DNA from: Gammaproteobacteria bacterium HGW-Gammaproteobacteria-13
GTDB lineage: Bacteria; Pseudomonadota; Gammaproteobacteria; Pseudomonadales; Pseudomonadaceae
Length of the DNA: 64,000 nt
NCBI GenBank assembly: GCA_002840155.1
Contig: PGZH01000009.1
Span: 124,001-188,000 of the forward strand
Reading direction: 5' to 3'
The notes under the pieces are model-generated. The model worked only from the letters and a program-made list of their open reading frames with translations, was not told where the DNA came from and did no database searches. Positions 1-8,610 of this stretch are shown here, piece after piece (the stretch's first letter is position 1; each line of letters begins with the position of its first letter). The position numbers and the translations under genes are program-made.

Positions 1-428
1 CGGCAGCCGGCGAAATCGTCGTGGGCAAAGCGGGCCTTGGCCAGGCCGAGAAGAATATCCGGCGCGTCGCTGTGAATCCCCCGCAAGGCTAGCTGATAGT
101 GCTTGGCCGCTTCTTCGGCCTGGCCCATACGCAACAGTTCATCGGCGAGGTTGACGCGGGTGTCGCGGGTGTCACGAATCTCCAACTCATCACGCAGGGC
201 GCGCAGGTGGCGCTCGGGGTCGATGCTGTCGTGCAGGCGGTTGATGGTCCGGCGCCCACGGTGACTGCCGAGCATGTCGGGCAGCATGATGCCGAGGAAG
301 TAGATCAAGCAGCCGAGGCCCGGCAGGGCGATGATCAAGTAGATCCAGTAGCGTTCCTGGCCACTGCGCACTACGTGCAGACCACAGGTGACTTGGCAGG
401 CGATAACCAGCAGAGCGAGTAGGGGCAT
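1..428 (-). CDS. TPR-like membrane protein (3' part outside window)
   Basis: The gene starts at ATG 428 on the minus strand and runs off the left edge; about 142 codons are visible. The product opens with a hydrophobic segment (MPLLALLVIAC) and a second one around residues 28-48 (YLIIALPGLGCLIYFLGIML), so the N-terminus is membrane-anchored. It continues into a helical region (NLADELLRMGQAEEAAKHY) with the look of a tetratricopeptide repeat. Pseudomonas genomes carry similar small membrane-anchored TPR proteins; the exact function is unknown. The remaining repeats are cut off, so length and C-terminus cannot be judged. Confidence 0.7.
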   Translation of the reverse strand, partial: MPLLALLVIACQVTCGLHVVRSGQERYWIYLIIALPGLGCLIYFLGIMLPDMLGSHRGRRTINRLHDSIDPERHLRALRDELEIRDTRDTRVNLADELLRMGQAEEAAKHYQLALRGIHSDAPDILLGLAKARFAHDDFAGC

Positions 429-586
429 GGTGGTAATCCAGTCCTTTGGAATAGAGATAAGTCGCGCAAACGTGGCTATCAGATCACGGATGGTAGCTGC
501 TTGTCAGGTGCGGCCATGGCGCCTGTGGCGTGGATCACAGTGGGCCTGGCTACTGTTTTGTGGGCGTTATTCTCCGAGTCTTGGGT

Positions 587-1369
587 TTACTGCATCCCCG
601 GCAGAAAACGCTCCAGTAAATGCTGCGCCTCACCGTTTTCCTGTTGCTCGATGATGATCTGGTTAAGTCGGTTGATCAGCTCGTGGGCGCGCGGTGAGCC
701 TTTGCTGACCATTAAGTAGAAGGTCTTCTGTTGCGGTAGCGGCAGAGGCGTGAGTTGCCCCGGATCGCTGTAGGTGCCGATGGCAATGCCGCCGAGCAGG
801 GGTTCGATCTCGCTGGGGAAGAAGTCACAGCGCTGGCGGTCGAGCATTTCGAGGTTCTGCTGAATGGTTGGTAGTCGCTCCAGGGGCCAGTCAATCCCAT
901 AGGGTTGGTAATTGAAACCGATCACGCCGCACACCTTGAACTGGCGCAGGTCATCAGGCAGTGCCAGTTGCGGCGGCTCGGCAAAGCGTTTGCGCGAATA
1001 GAACAACCCCAGGCGGGTTTTGTAGAGCGGTACGCTGTAGTAGAGAAAACCGGCGCGGGTGCTGTTGAAGCTGGCGTCCCAGGTCATTTCGCAGCGGCCT
1101 TTGCTGGCGAAGTCGGCCAGTTCCTGCTGGGCGCGAGCCCAGGGCATGTAGTGGATGCGGTAATCCAGGCCGAGGTTTTCCAGCGCCTTGAGCACTAGGG
1201 TGGCGGAATAACCGGTCAGCCGGCTTTGCTCTGGTTCGCCGTTGACCCGCTCCCAGAAGCTGTACGGCGGCCACTCGTAGCTGTCGCCCAGGCAGATCTG
1301 CACTGGTTGTTCGTTGGCGTGGACGTTGATGGCGACGCTAAGGGCAAGCAGTGCCAGGCTAATACGCAT
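587..1369 (-). CDS. Periplasmic solute-binding protein, family 3-like (orphan)
   Basis: The 260-residue product has a clear signal peptide (MRISLALLALSVAINVHA, cleavage near residue 18-19) followed by a bacterial extracellular solute-binding family 3 type fold. Typical features are the early WPPYSF segment, the GYSATLVLKALENLG helix and the WARAQQEL segment. Such proteins bind amino acids or related small ligands in the periplasm. No permease or ATPase gene is adjacent, so it may serve a distant transporter or act as a ligand sensor. The substrate cannot be predicted from sequence alone. Confidence 0.8.
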   Translation of the reverse strand: MRISLALLALSVAINVHANEQPVQICLGDSYEWPPYSFWERVNGEPEQSRLTGYSATLVLKALENLGLDYRIHYMPWARAQQELADFASKGRCEMTWDASFNSTRAGFLYYSVPLYKTRLGLFYSRKRFAEPPQLALPDDLRQFKVCGVIGFNYQPYGIDWPLERLPTIQQNLEMLDRQRCDFFPSEIEPLLGGIAIGTYSDPGQLTPLPLPQQKTFYLMVSKGSPRAHELINRLNQIIIEQQENGEAQHLLERFLPGMQ

Positions 1370-1488
1370 GTAAACCTCCCATGCAGCTGACGGCGATTTG
1401 AGTGTTATTAGCGTAGTTGAGACGCTGAGAGGACGGTCAATGATCTGTCCGTGATTGCGCTGTTTTACCGCCCTCCCGGTTACCGCGA

Positions 1489-1764
1489 TTACAGCTGCTC
1501 TGCCAGCGCGCTCTGGTTATCCGCGACGAATCTGGCCACTTCGGCATCGCCTTGATGCAGTTTTTCGAAGCAGTGCTGGTGCAGTACGGCATACAGGTAT
1601 TGCGGGTCGACTACTGGGTCTTGCGCGTCGTGCAGGCCGGCGGTGCGGGCGGCCTGGTCAAGCGTCGTGCTGCAGGCCAGAAGCGCCTTGTCGATCTCTG
1701 CCAAGAGCTGCTGTTGTGCGTCTTCCAGTAGTACGCAGAGTTGTTCTTCTTGGGCCTCGGTCAT
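1489..1764 (-). CDS. Small conserved protein coupled to MATE transporter
   Basis: A 91-residue acidic protein starting MTEAQEEQLCVLLEDAQQ. The ATG at 1764 overlaps the stop codon of the upstream MATE gene in an ATGA arrangement, so the two are probably translationally coupled. Longer in-frame starts lie inside the MATE gene and are less likely. It has no signal peptide or membrane segment and seems mostly helical. I do not recognise a family. Its place as last gene of a marR-MATE operon suggests an accessory role, but this is inference from position. Confidence 0.65.
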   Translation of the reverse strand: MTEAQEEQLCVLLEDAQQQLLAEIDKALLACSTTLDQAARTAGLHDAQDPVVDPQYLYAVLHQHCFEKLHQGDAEVARFVADNQSALAEQL

Positions 1765-3119
1765 TGCGGTTGTTCCTGAGTTGGATTGAGGGGTGTGCTG
1801 TCGAGACGTTTCAATTGTTGCAACTGGCGCCGCAGCATCCAGATCACCACCAGGCTCAGGCAGACGTTGGACAGCGGCAGGGCCAGCCATACGCCGTTAA
1901 GGCCCAGCAGCAGTGGCATCAGCGCGAGGAAGGGCAGCTGGATCAGCATATTGCCCACCGTCACCAGGGTGGCGTAGCGGGCCTGGCCCATGGCCTGGAA
2001 GAAGCTGGCGGCCAGAATGATAAAACCATCAAGGAACATGGCGAACAGGTGCAGGCGCAGGCCCAATACGCTGGCGTCGAGCAGGGCTGCGTCGCTGCCG
2101 CTGAAAATCCCGGCAAACAGCCTGGGCAGGATTAACAGCGCCGCAGTCATCAGTACGCCACTGCCCACCGCCGTGAGCAGACCCAGGCGCAGCACACGGC
2201 GCACCTTGTCCGGCTCGCGGGCACCGTAGAAGTAGCTGACCAGCGGTTGCATGCCGCCGCACACGCCTTCGGCAAACATGTAGTAGAAGGCCATCAGGTA
2301 GCCGGCGATGGCGTAGGCGGCCACCTGCAGGGGGCTGCCGTAGTGCATAAACAGCAGGTTGTGTAGCACCACCACCAGGCTCATGTAGAGGTACATCAGC
2401 ATGCTGGAGAAGCCGGTGGTGAGGATGTCCAGGCTCTTGCGCAGGTTTAGCGTGCAGGCGGCCAGGGCCATCTGCAGCGGGTTGTGACGGCTGCAGATAA
2501 AACCCAGGCAGATCAGCACCGACAGGCTTTCGCCTATCACCGTGGCCAGGGCCGCGCCGTGCAGGCCCCACTCCAACTTGATGATAAACAGGTAATCGAG
2601 CGCCACGTTGGTGAGGGCGCCCACCAGCATGGCCAGGGTCGCCAGGCGCGGTGCGCCGAGGTTGCGCACCAGCAGGGGCAGGGCGATGGAGCCGAATACC
2701 AAGGGCGTGGCCCAACCGAGCACCAGCAGGTAGTCGTTACCCAGTTGCGCCAGGTCGTTCTCGGCGCCTTGCATGGCCATAAACGCTGGGCCACTCAGCA
2801 CCACCAGCACGCCTGTGGGGATGCCCAGGAGAACCAGCAGCCAGAGGGCCTGGGCCAGGTAGCTGCGTGCTTCTGGCCACTGCGCGGCGCCCTGGGCCAG
2901 GGAGCATTGAGCGCCGCCGCCCATGCCGATCATCATGCCGATGGCCAGCATCAGCCCGGACAGCGGCCAGGCCATGTTGATCGCCGACAAACCGGTGGCG
3001 CCCATGGCGTGGCCGATAAAGATGCCGTCGACGACCATGTACAGGCCGCTGATCATCAAGGCGGCGATGGCCGGGATGCTGTAGCGCCAGAAGGTGCGGG
3101 TGATGCTTTGACTGTTCAT
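1761..3119 (-). CDS. MATE family multidrug efflux transporter
   Basis: A 452-residue polytopic inner-membrane protein with about twelve hydrophobic segments, the usual MATE length. The N-terminal region (SIPAIAALMISGLYMVVDGIFIGHAMG) is characteristic of the NorM/DinF/MATE superfamily, which exports cationic drugs and toxic metabolites using Na+ or H+ gradients. It lies 34 bases downstream of a marR-type regulator on the same strand, a common arrangement in which the regulator represses the pump until a ligand binds. The small gene at 1489-1764 overlaps its stop codon. The substrate is unknown. Confidence 0.92.
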   Translation of the reverse strand: MNSQSITRTFWRYSIPAIAALMISGLYMVVDGIFIGHAMGATGLSAINMAWPLSGLMLAIGMMIGMGGGAQCSLAQGAAQWPEARSYLAQALWLLVLLGIPTGVLVVLSGPAFMAMQGAENDLAQLGNDYLLVLGWATPLVFGSIALPLLVRNLGAPRLATLAMLVGALTNVALDYLFIIKLEWGLHGAALATVIGESLSVLICLGFICSRHNPLQMALAACTLNLRKSLDILTTGFSSMLMYLYMSLVVVLHNLLFMHYGSPLQVAAYAIAGYLMAFYYMFAEGVCGGMQPLVSYFYGAREPDKVRRVLRLGLLTAVGSGVLMTAALLILPRLFAGIFSGSDAALLDASVLGLRLHLFAMFLDGFIILAASFFQAMGQARYATLVTVGNMLIQLPFLALMPLLLGLNGVWLALPLSNVCLSLVVIWMLRRQLQQLKRLDSTPLNPTQEQPQ

Positions 3120-3153
3120 AAGGCTTTCGCGGGTAAAGGGTTGCGCGGCGGTG

Positions 3154-3579
3154 TCAGCCGATTTCGAGGGTCTGGCAGGCTTTGGCCAGTAAATGGCTCA
3201 GCTGCTGCATTTCTTCGCGGCTGAGGTTTTGTTCAAGGCTGGCAGCGGTTTGCACGTAGACATCGCGCTCTTCCTGTTCCAGCGCATTGGATTTGGCCGT
3301 GGCCAGCAGGCGCATGGCGCGGCCGTCGTCACTGCAGGGCAGGCGCTGCAGGTAGCCGCGTGCTTCCAGCTTGCTGGCCATGGCACTGGCGCTGGCCTTG
3401 CTGACACTCATGCGCTCAGCCAGTTCGGTCAGGCGCAGGCCGTTTTCGGCGGACATCAGGGCATACAGGTAATCCAGCTCGCTGTTGCTCAGCTCCATGC
3501 TGCCGCTGTGCTGGGCGTACTGCCGCCAGTGGTGCCACATGTGCCATTGCAGGCGTTTAAGGCTGTCGGTGATGGGCAT
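3154..3579 (-). CDS. MarR family transcriptional regulator
   Basis: A 141-residue winged helix protein. The central part (LTELAERMSVSKASASAMASKLEARGYL) is the helix-turn-helix and wing of MarR-type regulators. ATG 3579 is preceded by GGAGAG six bases upstream. The gene is first in an operon with the MATE exporter, so it most likely senses a toxic ligand and represses its own operon. A palindrome just upstream (3601-3611) is a candidate operator. Ligand unknown. Confidence 0.9.
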   Translation of the reverse strand: MPITDSLKRLQWHMWHHWRQYAQHSGSMELSNSELDYLYALMSAENGLRLTELAERMSVSKASASAMASKLEARGYLQRLPCSDDGRAMRLLATAKSNALEQEERDVYVQTAASLEQNLSREEMQQLSHLLAKACQTLEIG

Positions 3580-3600
3580 GCGTGCTCTCCGTTATATTTC

Positions 3601-3621
3601 GTTAGGCTAACTAACTATATG
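3601..3621 (-). promoter_or_regulatory. Candidate MarR operator upstream of marR-MATE operon
   Basis: GTTAG-G-CTAAC at 3601-3611 is a perfect inverted repeat, followed by further TTAG/CTAA half sites (CTAACTA, 3607-3613). It lies 22-42 bases upstream of the marR ATG, where a repressor would block transcription. MarR proteins usually bind such short AT-containing palindromes; assignment to this regulator is inferred from position. Confidence 0.5.
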
Positions 3622-3671
3622 AAGTGTAGCAAGTCTGCAGTTGATCGACGGTGGCCTGTTAGGGCTTGAGG

Positions 3672-4400
3672 TCAGCGGTAGCGGGCGAGTATGTCGTCGA
3701 ATTCGCCAGCCTGTTTCATCTGCACCATGGCGCGCAGCAGGGCCATGGTCGGTATATCCACGGCGTCGCGGACGATACAGGCGATAGGGTCGGTAGCCAC
3801 TTCGCTAAGCAGGTGCAGTTTTTCCCCAGGCGCTTGGTGGCGGTTGAACCAGTGCAGCGAGAGTTCGTTGCTGATGGCGTAGCGGTAGCGCCGGGCGCTG
3901 AGTTTGAGCAGCACCTGATCCTGGGTGCGAGCGTCTTCGCGTTGGATTTGGTTGCTGGCAAACAGCGGTTCCAGGCGCGGGTAGGTGAAGCCGAGGACGG
4001 TGCCCAGGCGCTCATTGAGCAGCTGCTCGGGTTGCAGTTTTTCGGCAGTAACGCCTGCCAACACATCGCGCTGGGTCATAAAAGGCAGGCTCCAGATATA
4101 GCGGTAGTGGCCGCTGTTGACCCAGTTCGGGCTGACGTAGCAGCGCACATCGATCTCGCCGCTATCCAATGCATGCTGTACGCGCATGCGCGGCATCACC
4201 AGCAGCTCGGCCTTGCGTCCAACCTTGGCGGCCATGCGCTGTTGCAGGTCGACCAGAATGCCTTCCACCGCCTTGCCGTCTTCGATACGCACCATGGGCA
4301 TGGCCCAGCTGTCGTTGATCGAGAAGCGCAGCGCCCGCTCGGCGGCGAATGAAGCGCCGCTCAATATGAGCAACAGCAGGGCAGGTAACAGCTTGGGCAC
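3672..4400 (-). CDS. Periplasmic solute-binding protein, family 3-like (second orphan)
   Basis: The likely start is GTG 4400, which has AAGGA about nine bases upstream and gives a proper signal peptide (VPKLLPALLLLILSGASFA). An upstream ATG at 4484 would overlap the lysE gene and put non-signal residues in front. The 242-residue product resembles family 3 solute-binding proteins (GILVDLQQRMAAKVGRKAELLV, DVRCYVSPNW). Like the gene at 587-1369 it has no adjacent permease or ATPase. It follows lysE with 29 bases between the genes and could be co-transcribed with it. Ligand unknown. Confidence 0.75.
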   Translation of the reverse strand: MPKLLPALLLLILSGASFAAERALRFSINDSWAMPMVRIEDGKAVEGILVDLQQRMAAKVGRKAELLVMPRMRVQHALDSGEIDVRCYVSPNWVNSGHYRYIWSLPFMTQRDVLAGVTAEKLQPEQLLNERLGTVLGFTYPRLEPLFASNQIQREDARTQDQVLLKLSARRYRYAISNELSLHWFNRHQAPGEKLHLLSEVATDPIACIVRDAVDIPTMALLRAMVQMKQAGEFDDILARYR

Positions 4401-4429
4401 CAGGGCAGATCCTTTGCGCTGTGGGCGCT

Positions 4430-5041
4430 TCAGCGGGTCATCGGCAGGGCTGCGCCCATCAGTGCAAACATCCCGCCGCAGCAACGGTTGAAGCCTTTGC
4501 CGCTGCGTTGCAGCCAGGGGCGCACGCGATGGGCCATGCGTGCCAGCAGGTATTCGACACTGCCTTCGACCACGGCAAAGGTCAGCGCTATGATGGCGAA
4601 CTGCAGCCAGAGGTCACCGCGTGGGTCGAGAAACTGCGGCAGAAACGCGCCGAAAAACAGGATCACTTTTGGGTTGGAAATGGCTGACAGCAGACCTTGG
4701 CGAAACAGCTTGAAAGGGCTGGTCTCGCTGGCCTTCTCGGCCATCGCAAGGTGCAGCGGCGGGGCGCGCCAGAGTTGAATGCCGAGCCAGATCAGGTAGG
4801 CGCCACCGAGCCATTTGAGAATGGTCAGGGCCTGCGCCGAGGCTTGCAACAAGGTGCCGATACCGAGCATCGACAAGGCCATCAGCAGGGTAAAACCCAG
4901 CACCCCGCCGCTGACGGTAAACAGGGTTTTGCGATGGCCGTATAAAGCGCCATGGCTGAGCGCGAGCAGGCCGTTGGGGCCTGGAGTCAGCGCCAGGCCA
5001 AATACCGCCGTGACAAAAAGCAGCCAGGTATGCAGAGCCAT
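4430..5041 (-). CDS. LysE family amino-acid exporter
   Basis: A 203-residue inner-membrane protein with about six hydrophobic segments, the normal size for the LysE/RhtB family. The N-terminus (FGLALTPGPNGLLALSHGALYGHRKT) carries the family's conserved TPGPN motif near the first membrane segment. Members export amino acids such as lysine, homoserine or threonine, or cysteine pathway products. The substrate cannot be told from sequence. It is followed on the same strand by a periplasmic binding protein gene. Confidence 0.9.
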   Translation of the reverse strand: MALHTWLLFVTAVFGLALTPGPNGLLALSHGALYGHRKTLFTVSGGVLGFTLLMALSMLGIGTLLQASAQALTILKWLGGAYLIWLGIQLWRAPPLHLAMAEKASETSPFKLFRQGLLSAISNPKVILFFGAFLPQFLDPRGDLWLQFAIIALTFAVVEGSVEYLLARMAHRVRPWLQRSGKGFNRCCGGMFALMGAALPMTR

Positions 5042-5190
5042 AAGACAGGTATCCAGAAGCGGGAGAGTGCAGGGCAGAGCCTGCGTGCCTCTGTTTTTTC
5101 ATGCTGTGACTGGATAGTCAAGCCGCCTTAGGTCGCAGCGGCGGATATGCCCAAGTAACGACCCTGCCGGTGAAGGCAGGACCGCTGCTA

Positions 5191-6264
5191 TCAGCGGTTG
5201 GCTTCCTTGAAGTTATCGTCGGACGGCTCCTTGCTGTAGGCGCCCTGATCCTGCACCAGTTTCTTGCTGCCATTCATCAGCGTGCTGATGCGGCTGTCGC
5301 TGGTTTTCGCCGAGGCGGCCTGGTTGCTGGTGCCGCTGATCAGCGGTGGGTTGCTGCTGAACGACCACAGGTAGTGCCACACGGCGGCATTGTGTTTCTC
5401 GGTCAGCTGTGTGGTGTTGAAGTACCAGGGTTTTAGCTCGCTGAAGGCGGTCATGTTCATCAGCCCGGTGTTGCTGTCGCCGATAAAACCGGTGCTGCTG
5501 GCCCCGGAGGTGCGGTAGACCTCGAAGATCACGCCCTTGGTTTTCAGCTCGCTGACATAGGTGCGGCACACTTCGCCGACCCACTTGTTGCCCAGGAAGC
5601 TTTTCGCGTTGTTGGAGTAGAAGGGGTCGAGCAGGGCGACGCGCTTTGGCAGCAGCTTGCTGTTAACCGTGCCAGCGCTGACTGCATCGCTGATCTTCTT
5701 GGTCAGCACGATGGCCATCTGGTTGCCCAGCGAATGCCCGGCAATACGGATATTGCTGCCGCTGTAGCCGGCGAGGTTGGCCTTATAGCTGTTGAACAGC
5801 AGGTCGCTGGCCGATTGAGTTGGACCGCTGGCGTAAACCCCGCTGCTGTTGCGCCAGCGCATGGCGCGCGGGCCGCTGGCGGTCCAGATCTTGGCTTCGG
5901 CATCCTTCACTTCGCCTTCATCGGCAAACTGGTTCCAGTACAGCACGCCGACGTTGTAGCCCGCTGCCAGCCAAGCGTTAGCAAGATCCAGATCGGGGCC
6001 GCCGGCATCTTTACGGTTGAAGGTTTCGCGATTCTTCTTTTGCGTCGAGCCGTTCTGCCAGCCGTGGATATAGATCAGCGTCGGCTTGCTGGCCACGTAA
6101 TAGGCGTTGCTTTGGCCGGGCACGGCTTTTTGCCAGCTGTCGCCGTAACCGAACCAGTACAGGCCGTGGTCGAGATTCTGGAAGGTGCTGTCGGGGAACA
6201 CACCCACGGCGGCCTGGCTCAATGGGGCAAAACTCAGCACCAGCAGTAAAAGCAGCTTGCGCAT
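5191..6264 (-). CDS. Secreted lipase-like alpha/beta hydrolase
   Basis: ATG 6264 is preceded by AAAGG and gives a good signal peptide (MRKLLLLLVLSFAPLSQA), so this start is preferred over one 54 bases upstream. The 357-residue mature-type sequence contains an oxyanion-loop segment (LIYIHGW), the nucleophile elbow GHSLGNQ, a candidate acid (LLDPF) and a candidate histidine (EKHNAAVWHY), as in class 3-like lipases. It probably hydrolyses lipids or esters outside the cytoplasm. A 15-bp palindrome lies 42-56 bases upstream of the start. Substrate not determinable. Confidence 0.8.
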   Translation of the reverse strand: MRKLLLLLVLSFAPLSQAAVGVFPDSTFQNLDHGLYWFGYGDSWQKAVPGQSNAYYVASKPTLIYIHGWQNGSTQKKNRETFNRKDAGGPDLDLANAWLAAGYNVGVLYWNQFADEGEVKDAEAKIWTASGPRAMRWRNSSGVYASGPTQSASDLLFNSYKANLAGYSGSNIRIAGHSLGNQMAIVLTKKISDAVSAGTVNSKLLPKRVALLDPFYSNNAKSFLGNKWVGEVCRTYVSELKTKGVIFEVYRTSGASSTGFIGDSNTGLMNMTAFSELKPWYFNTTQLTEKHNAAVWHYLWSFSSNPPLISGTSNQAASAKTSDSRISTLMNGSKKLVQDQGAYSKEPSDDNFKEANR

Positions 6265-6611
6265 GGCGGAAACCTTTCTTGTTATTAGGGAAAGGCGAGC
6301 ATATAGATTGTCCGACAATCATCTATCACCCGGACGGGTGAGGCTGCTCAAGCGCCAGTGCGCGGGTGCTGGCGGGATGTGTCTTGCGCCACGTTGTGAG
6401 CATCTTTGCCTCAATAGCCGGCAGCTTGTTGCATCTGGCCTGGCGTGCTGAGCGGACGAAGCCCCCCTGGCTGTGGCAAACTCCGTGGCTCGTAACAGGA
6501 CGTTTCATGGATCGAGTTTGCTGAGCCTGTCAGCCGTTTTTTTGCCCATGGCCTAGCCTGCCCTGGGCGTATTGCATAACTGGCCGCTGCCTGCGGCGAA
6601 GAACAAGAGGA
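6265..6611. other. Intergenic region between divergent hydrolase and ketoacyl-synthase genes
   Basis: This 347-base stretch has no gene I can support; short open frames in it lack ribosome sites. It must contain the promoters of both flanking genes. The only clear structure is the GATTGTC-C-GACAATC palindrome near the hydrolase side (annotated separately). A T7 run follows GTCAGCCG near 6538. Confidence 0.6.
6306..6320 (-). promoter_or_regulatory. 15-bp palindrome, FadR/GntR-type operator candidate
   Basis: GATTGTC-C-GACAATC is a perfect inverted repeat. Its core TTGTCCGACAA fits the TNGTNNNACNA pattern known for FadR-subfamily GntR regulators. It lies just upstream of a TATATG sequence that could be the -10 box of the minus-strand hydrolase gene. 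No GntR gene is present in the window, so the binding protein is unknown. Confidence 0.45.
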
Positions 6612-7739
6612 ATGACTGTGCATAACGTCGTGATCAGTGGTACCGGCCTCTATACCCCGGCAAACAGTATTTCCAACGATGAGTTGGTCGAGTCGTTCAA
6701 CGCCTTTGTCCAGCAATTCAATGCCGACAACGCCGCGGCCATCGCCAGCGGTGAAGTCGAAGCGCTGAGCGAGTCGAGCAGCGGCTTTATCGAAAAAGCC
6801 TCGGGCATCAAGAGCCGCTTTGTCATGGACAAGGCCGGCATCCTCGACCCCAAGCGCATGGCGCCGCGCATCCCGGAGCGCAGCAATGAAGACTGGGGCA
6901 TCCTCTGCGAAATGGCCGTAGGCGCCGCCAAGGACGCCATGGCTCGCGCCGGCAAGACTGCCGCCGATATCGACGGGGTGATCGTTGCCTGCTCCAACCT
7001 GCAGCGCGCCTACCCGGCGGTGGCGATTGAAGTGCAGGCCGCACTGGGCATCCAGGGTTTCGGTTACGACATGAACGTCGCCTGTTCCTCCGCCACCTTC
7101 GGCATCCAGGCTGCGGCCAACAGCGTGCAACTGGGCCAGGCCCGCGCGATTCTGATGGTCAACCCGGAAATCTGCACCGGCCACCTGAACTTCCGCGACC
7201 GCGACAGCCACTTTATCTTCGGTGATGCCGCCACGGCGGTAATCATCGAGCGCGCCGACCAGGCCACCTCGAATTACCAGTTCGATATCGTCGGCACCAA
7301 GCTGATCACCCAGTTCAGCAACAACATCCGCAACAACTTCGGCTTCCTCAACCGCTGTGCGGAAGAGGGCGTTGGCGCGCGCGACAAGCTGTTCGTCCAG
7401 GAAGGCCGCAAGGTGTTCAAGGATGTCTGCCCGATGGTTGCCGAGCTGATTGCCGCACACCTGGCGGAGAACAAGCTGAACGTCGGCGACGTGAAGCGTT
7501 TCTGGCTGCACCAGGCCAACCTCAACATGAACCTGCTGATCGCGCGCAAGCTGCTCGGTCGCGACGCAGAGCCAGGCGAAGCGCCGGTGATTCTCGACAC
7601 CTACGCCAACACCAGCTCGGCTGGTTCGGTGATCGCCCTGCACAAATACCAGGAAGACCTGCCGAGCGGCGCCCTGGGCGTGCTCAGCTCGTTCGGTGCG
7701 GGCTATTCGATTGGTAGCGTGATTCTGCGTAAGCATTGA
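6612..7739 (+). CDS. Beta-ketoacyl-ACP synthase III (FabH-like, PA3286 type)
   Basis: A 375-residue thiolase-fold enzyme, longer than housekeeping FabH (about 320) because of an insertion around residues 30-60. The catalytic triad is visible: Cys158 (NVACSSATF), His300 (WLHQANLN) and Asn333 (YANTSSAG). ATG 6612 follows AAGAGG. The gene order with an ECF sigma factor and zinc-finger anti-sigma downstream matches the PA3286-PA3285-PA3284 cluster of P. aeruginosa. From memory, PA3286 prefers medium-chain acyl-CoA and feeds beta-oxidation products into fatty-acid synthesis; this paralogue probably does the same. Confidence 0.88.
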   Translation: MTVHNVVISGTGLYTPANSISNDELVESFNAFVQQFNADNAAAIASGEVEALSESSSGFIEKASGIKSRFVMDKAGILDPKRMAPRIPERSNEDWGILCEMAVGAAKDAMARAGKTAADIDGVIVACSNLQRAYPAVAIEVQAALGIQGFGYDMNVACSSATFGIQAAANSVQLGQARAILMVNPEICTGHLNFRDRDSHFIFGDAATAVIIERADQATSNYQFDIVGTKLITQFSNNIRNNFGFLNRCAEEGVGARDKLFVQEGRKVFKDVCPMVAELIAAHLAENKLNVGDVKRFWLHQANLNMNLLIARKLLGRDAEPGEAPVILDTYANTSSAGSVIALHKYQEDLPSGALGVLSSFGAGYSIGSVILRKH

Positions 7740-8350
7740 TGGAGTACCCGGCCGATCAAGCGCTGCTGACTCGTCTGCGGGCGGGTGAGCAGAAGGCCTA
7801 CCGCGAGCTGGTCGCCACCTATCAGGGGGCGATGCGCGCGGTGGCCTTTGCCATTGTTGGCAGCCGCAATGCCGATGAAGTGGTGCAGGACGCCTGGTTG
7901 GCCGTGGTGCGCAGCCTCGATGGTTTTCAGGCGCGTTCCAGTCTGAAGACCTGGCTGCTGACCATCACCGCCAACACCGCGAAAACCCGCCTCAAGGGCA
8001 ATCGCCGTGAAGTGCTGCTCGACGATATTCCCTCGCCCCACGGCAGCATTGGTGATGAGCGTTTCAGCGCCGATGGCCATTGGCTGCTGGCGCCGCATGC
8101 CTGGCATCACGACTCCCCGGAAGCACTGCTGACCGAGGACGAGTTGCGCGAATGCCTGGAGAAAACCCTGGCCAGCCTGTCCGAGTTGCAGGGCAGCGTA
8201 TTGCACCTGCGTGAGCGCGAAGGGCTGGAGTTGGAGGAGATCTGTAATCTTTTGCAGGTCTCGCTCTCCAATGTGCGGGTGCTGCTGCACCGCGCGCGTC
8301 TCAAGGTATTCGCCACCCTGGAGCATTTTGAGGAGACCGGCCAATGTTGA
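7739..8350 (+). CDS. ECF-type RNA polymerase sigma factor
   Basis: The ATG at 7739 overlaps the TGA of the ketoacyl synthase gene (TGATG), so it is translationally coupled. The 203-residue product has sigma region 2 (RNADEVVQDAWLAVVRSLDGF; KTWLLTITANTAKTRLK) and region 4 (EREGLELEEICNLLQVSLSNVRVLLHRARLKV). The downstream gene, overlapping by seven bases, encodes a zinc-finger anti-sigma factor. The sigma factor is probably held inactive by that partner and may control its own operon. An in-frame TTG directly before the ATG is less likely as start. Confidence 0.9.
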   Translation: MEYPADQALLTRLRAGEQKAYRELVATYQGAMRAVAFAIVGSRNADEVVQDAWLAVVRSLDGFQARSSLKTWLLTITANTAKTRLKGNRREVLLDDIPSPHGSIGDERFSADGHWLLAPHAWHHDSPEALLTEDELRECLEKTLASLSELQGSVLHLREREGLELEEICNLLQVSLSNVRVLLHRARLKVFATLEHFEETGQC

Positions 8351-8577
8351 GCTGTAAGGAGTTGGTGGCCCACTCCAGTGAATTTATTGATGGTCAGTTG
8401 GGCCTGGGTAAACGCATGTCGGTGCGTTTGCATCTGGCGATGTGTCAGCACTGCCGACGCTTTATCCGGCAGATGCGCCTGAGTCAGGCGGTACTACGGC
8501 AACTGCCGCCCGGGCAGAGCGCCGAGCTGGATAAATTAGCGGCCAAGCTGGCCGAAGTTCGGCGCAATAACGGCTGA
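8344..8577 (+). CDS. Zinc-finger (zf-HC2) anti-sigma factor
   Basis: A 77-residue protein with the Hx3Cx2C zinc-binding signature (HLAMCQHC, residues about 30-37) of ZAS-type anti-sigma factors. No transmembrane segment is present, so it is a soluble anti-sigma. It overlaps the ECF sigma gene by seven bases, the usual coupling of sigma/anti-sigma pairs. It is expected to bind the sigma factor encoded at 7739-8350; the signal releasing it is unknown. Confidence 0.85.
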   Translation: MLSCKELVAHSSEFIDGQLGLGKRMSVRLHLAMCQHCRRFIRQMRLSQAVLRQLPPGQSAELDKLAAKLAEVRRNNG

Positions 8578-8579
8578 TT

Positions 8580-8598
8580 GCCAGGCCATTGGCCTGGC
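8580..8598. terminator. Hairpin between convergent genes
   Basis: A perfect 8-bp stem (GCCAGGCC / GGCCTGGC) with an ATT loop starts two bases after the anti-sigma stop codon and lies before the stop of the convergent gene at 8611. There is no strong T-run on either side, so terminator activity is plausible but not certain. Confidence 0.5.
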
Positions 8599-8610
8599 TC
8601 AGTTCTCGGC

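Noticed and set aside
6411-7736. 441-residue open frame on the minus strand
   Set aside because: It lies antisense to the FabH-like gene, has low-complexity Ala/Gly/His/Val composition, no ribosome site and no recognisable domain; it is a shadow of GC-rich codon use.
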